A stretch of DNA of 11,674 nucleotides from Candidatus Sulfotelmatobacter sp. (lineage in GTDB: Bacteria > Acidobacteriota > Terriglobia > Terriglobales > Acidobacteriaceae). Below are positions 10,577 through 11,674 of this stretch, piece after piece (the first letter of the stretch is position 1; each line of letters begins with the position of its first letter). The DNA lies in the NCBI GenBank assembly GCA_030037515.1, contig JASHRE010000735.1, forward strand, positions 1 through 11,674, given 5' to 3'. The notes under the pieces were generated by a model, which did no database searches, was not told the DNA's origin, and was given only the letters and a program-made list of their open reading frames with translations. The translations under genes and the position numbers were made by a program.

Positions 10577-11674
10577 GTGGACTCAGGTGGGCAAAGCGCG
10601 AAAGAGAATGAGCGGCTCGATTCCTGGAAGGCGATTGCGGCGTACCTGCGACGCGATGTTCGCTCGGTGCAGCGCTGGGAAAAGGACCGGGGGCTGCCGG
10701 TGCACCGCGTCCCGGGGGAAAAAGGCGGGACAGTTTTTGCTTACACCAAGGAACTGGACAATTGGCTACACGGGCATCCACGAAACGGCTTCTCTTCTTA
10801 TGTCTCCGAGAACGACGCGAGCGGGGTTCCCACCCGCAGAGGAGAGGCAGGCTCCCCGCCAGAAACTAAAACTTCTACCGCGAATTCTGGATACGGTACT
10901 CGGCCAGGCCGGAACCGGCTGTGGGCTGTGCTCGGTGTAGTCCTCGCCGTTGTCGGGGTGGCTTATGTCAGATGGCGAGTGCCACGCCCCGCGCCCGAAG
11001 CTTCTCGCATCATGCTCGCCGTACTGCCCTTTGTGAATCTCACTAGGGACGCGTCACGTGAGTACTTCACCGATGGACTCACCGAGGAAATTATCACTGA
11101 CTTGGGGCGTTTGAATTCGCGCACGTTGGGAGTGATCGCCCGTACCTCGGCGATGAAGTACAAAGATACACACGAAGACGTTACCCAGATTGGCCGCGAG
11201 CTCGGAGTCAATTACATTCTGGAGGGCAGCGTCCGCCAGGAAGGAGATCAGGCTCGCGTCTCGGCGCAGCTCATTCAAGTCAGCGATCAAACCCACGTCT
11301 GGGCACAGAACTATGAGGTCCAGCTTCAAGATATCCTCAGTGTGCAGCGTGACATCGCTGCCACGATTGCGGATAAGATCCAAATTAACCTGAACCGCGG
11401 CCAATGGGCAAAACTTGCCCGGGAGCAGACGACGAATCCCGAGGCCTTTGACGATTATCTGCGCGGCCGCTATGCCTGGAATCGGCGAAGTATGGAAGAT
11501 TTTCCCAGGGCGGTTGAGTACTTCAACGACGCGATCAACAAGGACCCACACTTTGTGCTGGCTTACGCGGGCCTGGCAGACACCTACACTTTGATGTCGT
11601 TATACGAAATGGGTCCGACTGCACAATTGCTTTCACAGGCGAAGGCTTCAGCTCTTAAGGCCGTGGCACTGGAT
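10577..11674 (+). CDS. HTH–transmembrane–TolB-like–TPR protein, N-terminal part, cut by the window edge
   Basis: 366 codons are open to the right edge. Residues about 12-64 (LDSWKAIAAYLRRDVRSVQR, WEKDRGLPVHR, FAYTKELDNWL) form a MerR/excisionase-like helix-turn-helix. A linker of about 50 residues precedes one membrane helix at about 115-131 (LWAVLGVVLAVVGVAYV). Residues about 146-275 are a TolB-N/FlgO-like domain: LAVLPFVNLTRD, YFTDGLTEEIITDLGRL, GVIARTSAMKYK, IGRELGVNYILEGSVRQEGD, VSAQLIQVSDQTHVWAQNYE. TPRs begin at about 288 (NPEAFDDYLRGRYAWNRRS, RAVEYFNDAINKDPHFVLAY). The layout resembles ToxR/CadC-type one-component membrane regulators and is very common in Acidobacteriota. GTG at 10577 is chosen because GGGGAG lies 7 nt upstream. 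The cytoplasmic HTH with periplasmic sensor/TPR topology is inferred. Ligand and targets are unknown. Confidence 0.88.
   Translation, partial: MDSGGQSAKENERLDSWKAIAAYLRRDVRSVQRWEKDRGLPVHRVPGEKGGTVFAYTKELDNWLHGHPRNGFSSYVSENDASGVPTRRGEAGSPPETKTSTANSGYGTRPGRNRLWAVLGVVLAVVGVAYVRWRVPRPAPEASRIMLAVLPFVNLTRDASREYFTDGLTEEIITDLGRLNSRTLGVIARTSAMKYKDTHEDVTQIGRELGVNYILEGSVRQEGDQARVSAQLIQVSDQTHVWAQNYEVQLQDILSVQRDIAATIADKIQINLNRGQWAKLAREQTTNPEAFDDYLRGRYAWNRRSMEDFPRAVEYFNDAINKDPHFVLAYAGLADTYTLMSLYEMGPTAQLLSQAKASALKAVALD

Noticed and set aside
10554..10940. 128-residue open frame starting with ATG at 10554
   Set aside because: The neighbouring frame from GTG 10577 carries the HTH, TM, TolB-like and TPR domains and continues to the window edge; this one is its out-of-frame shadow.
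10963..11551. Minus-strand open frames opposite the TolB-like and TPR region
   Set aside because: They are antisense to conserved domains and without start signals.

Overview
The window looks like chromosomal DNA of a soil-type Acidobacteriota (inference). The evidence is a full-length duplicated-core 'ADOP' permease, a secreted GloVer-repeat/TIG protein, a HTH–membrane–TolB-like–TPR protein and a small DUF6632-like membrane protein, a combination typical of Acidobacteriaceae and Koribacteraceae. The DNA is GC-rich and heavily patched with dead mobile elements.

Layout. (1) 1-2046, minus strand: a hipB–hipA toxin–antitoxin module. A caspase-like (peptidase C14) protease gene follows 31 nt downstream and runs off the left edge. 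All three genes read from one promoter region carrying three palindromic operators spaced exactly 50 bp apart. (2) 2060-2600: a debris zone with a perfect hairpin, a stretch resembling the 5' (domain I) part of a bacterial group II intron with no reverse transcriptase, and the frameshifted C-terminal end of an alpha/beta hydrolase. (3) 2783-3151: an intact four-helix membrane protein on the minus strand. (4) 3204-4198: nested IS remnants. The N-terminus of an IS110-type transposase is joined in frame to an IS5-family (IS427-like) transposase that carries one extra base and keeps an A6G5 frameshift site. (5) 4203-6749, minus strand: the ADOP permease. (6) 7040-7750: three small, tightly packed genes, the first two cysteine-rich. 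(7) 7779-8235: an IS256-family 5' remnant. (8) 8269-10038, minus strand: the secreted GloVer/TIG protein. (9) 10039-10576: a 538-bp divergent intergenic region with a tandem 20-bp repeat next to the start of (10) a HTH–TM–TolB-like–TPR protein, 10577 to the right edge.

The most interesting unit is the left operon. HipB is predicted to autorepress through the operators. HipA keeps all kinase signature residues. The third gene keeps the His/Cys dyad of caspase-like proteases. A kinase toxin co-expressed with a caspase-like protease suggests a stress or abortive-infection module, but the function is inferred from context only. The other complete genes (ADOP, GloVer, TPR regulator, DUF6632) look like ordinary acidobacterial accessory genome. 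Two genes are cut by the window edges: the caspase-like gene (left) and the TPR gene (right).
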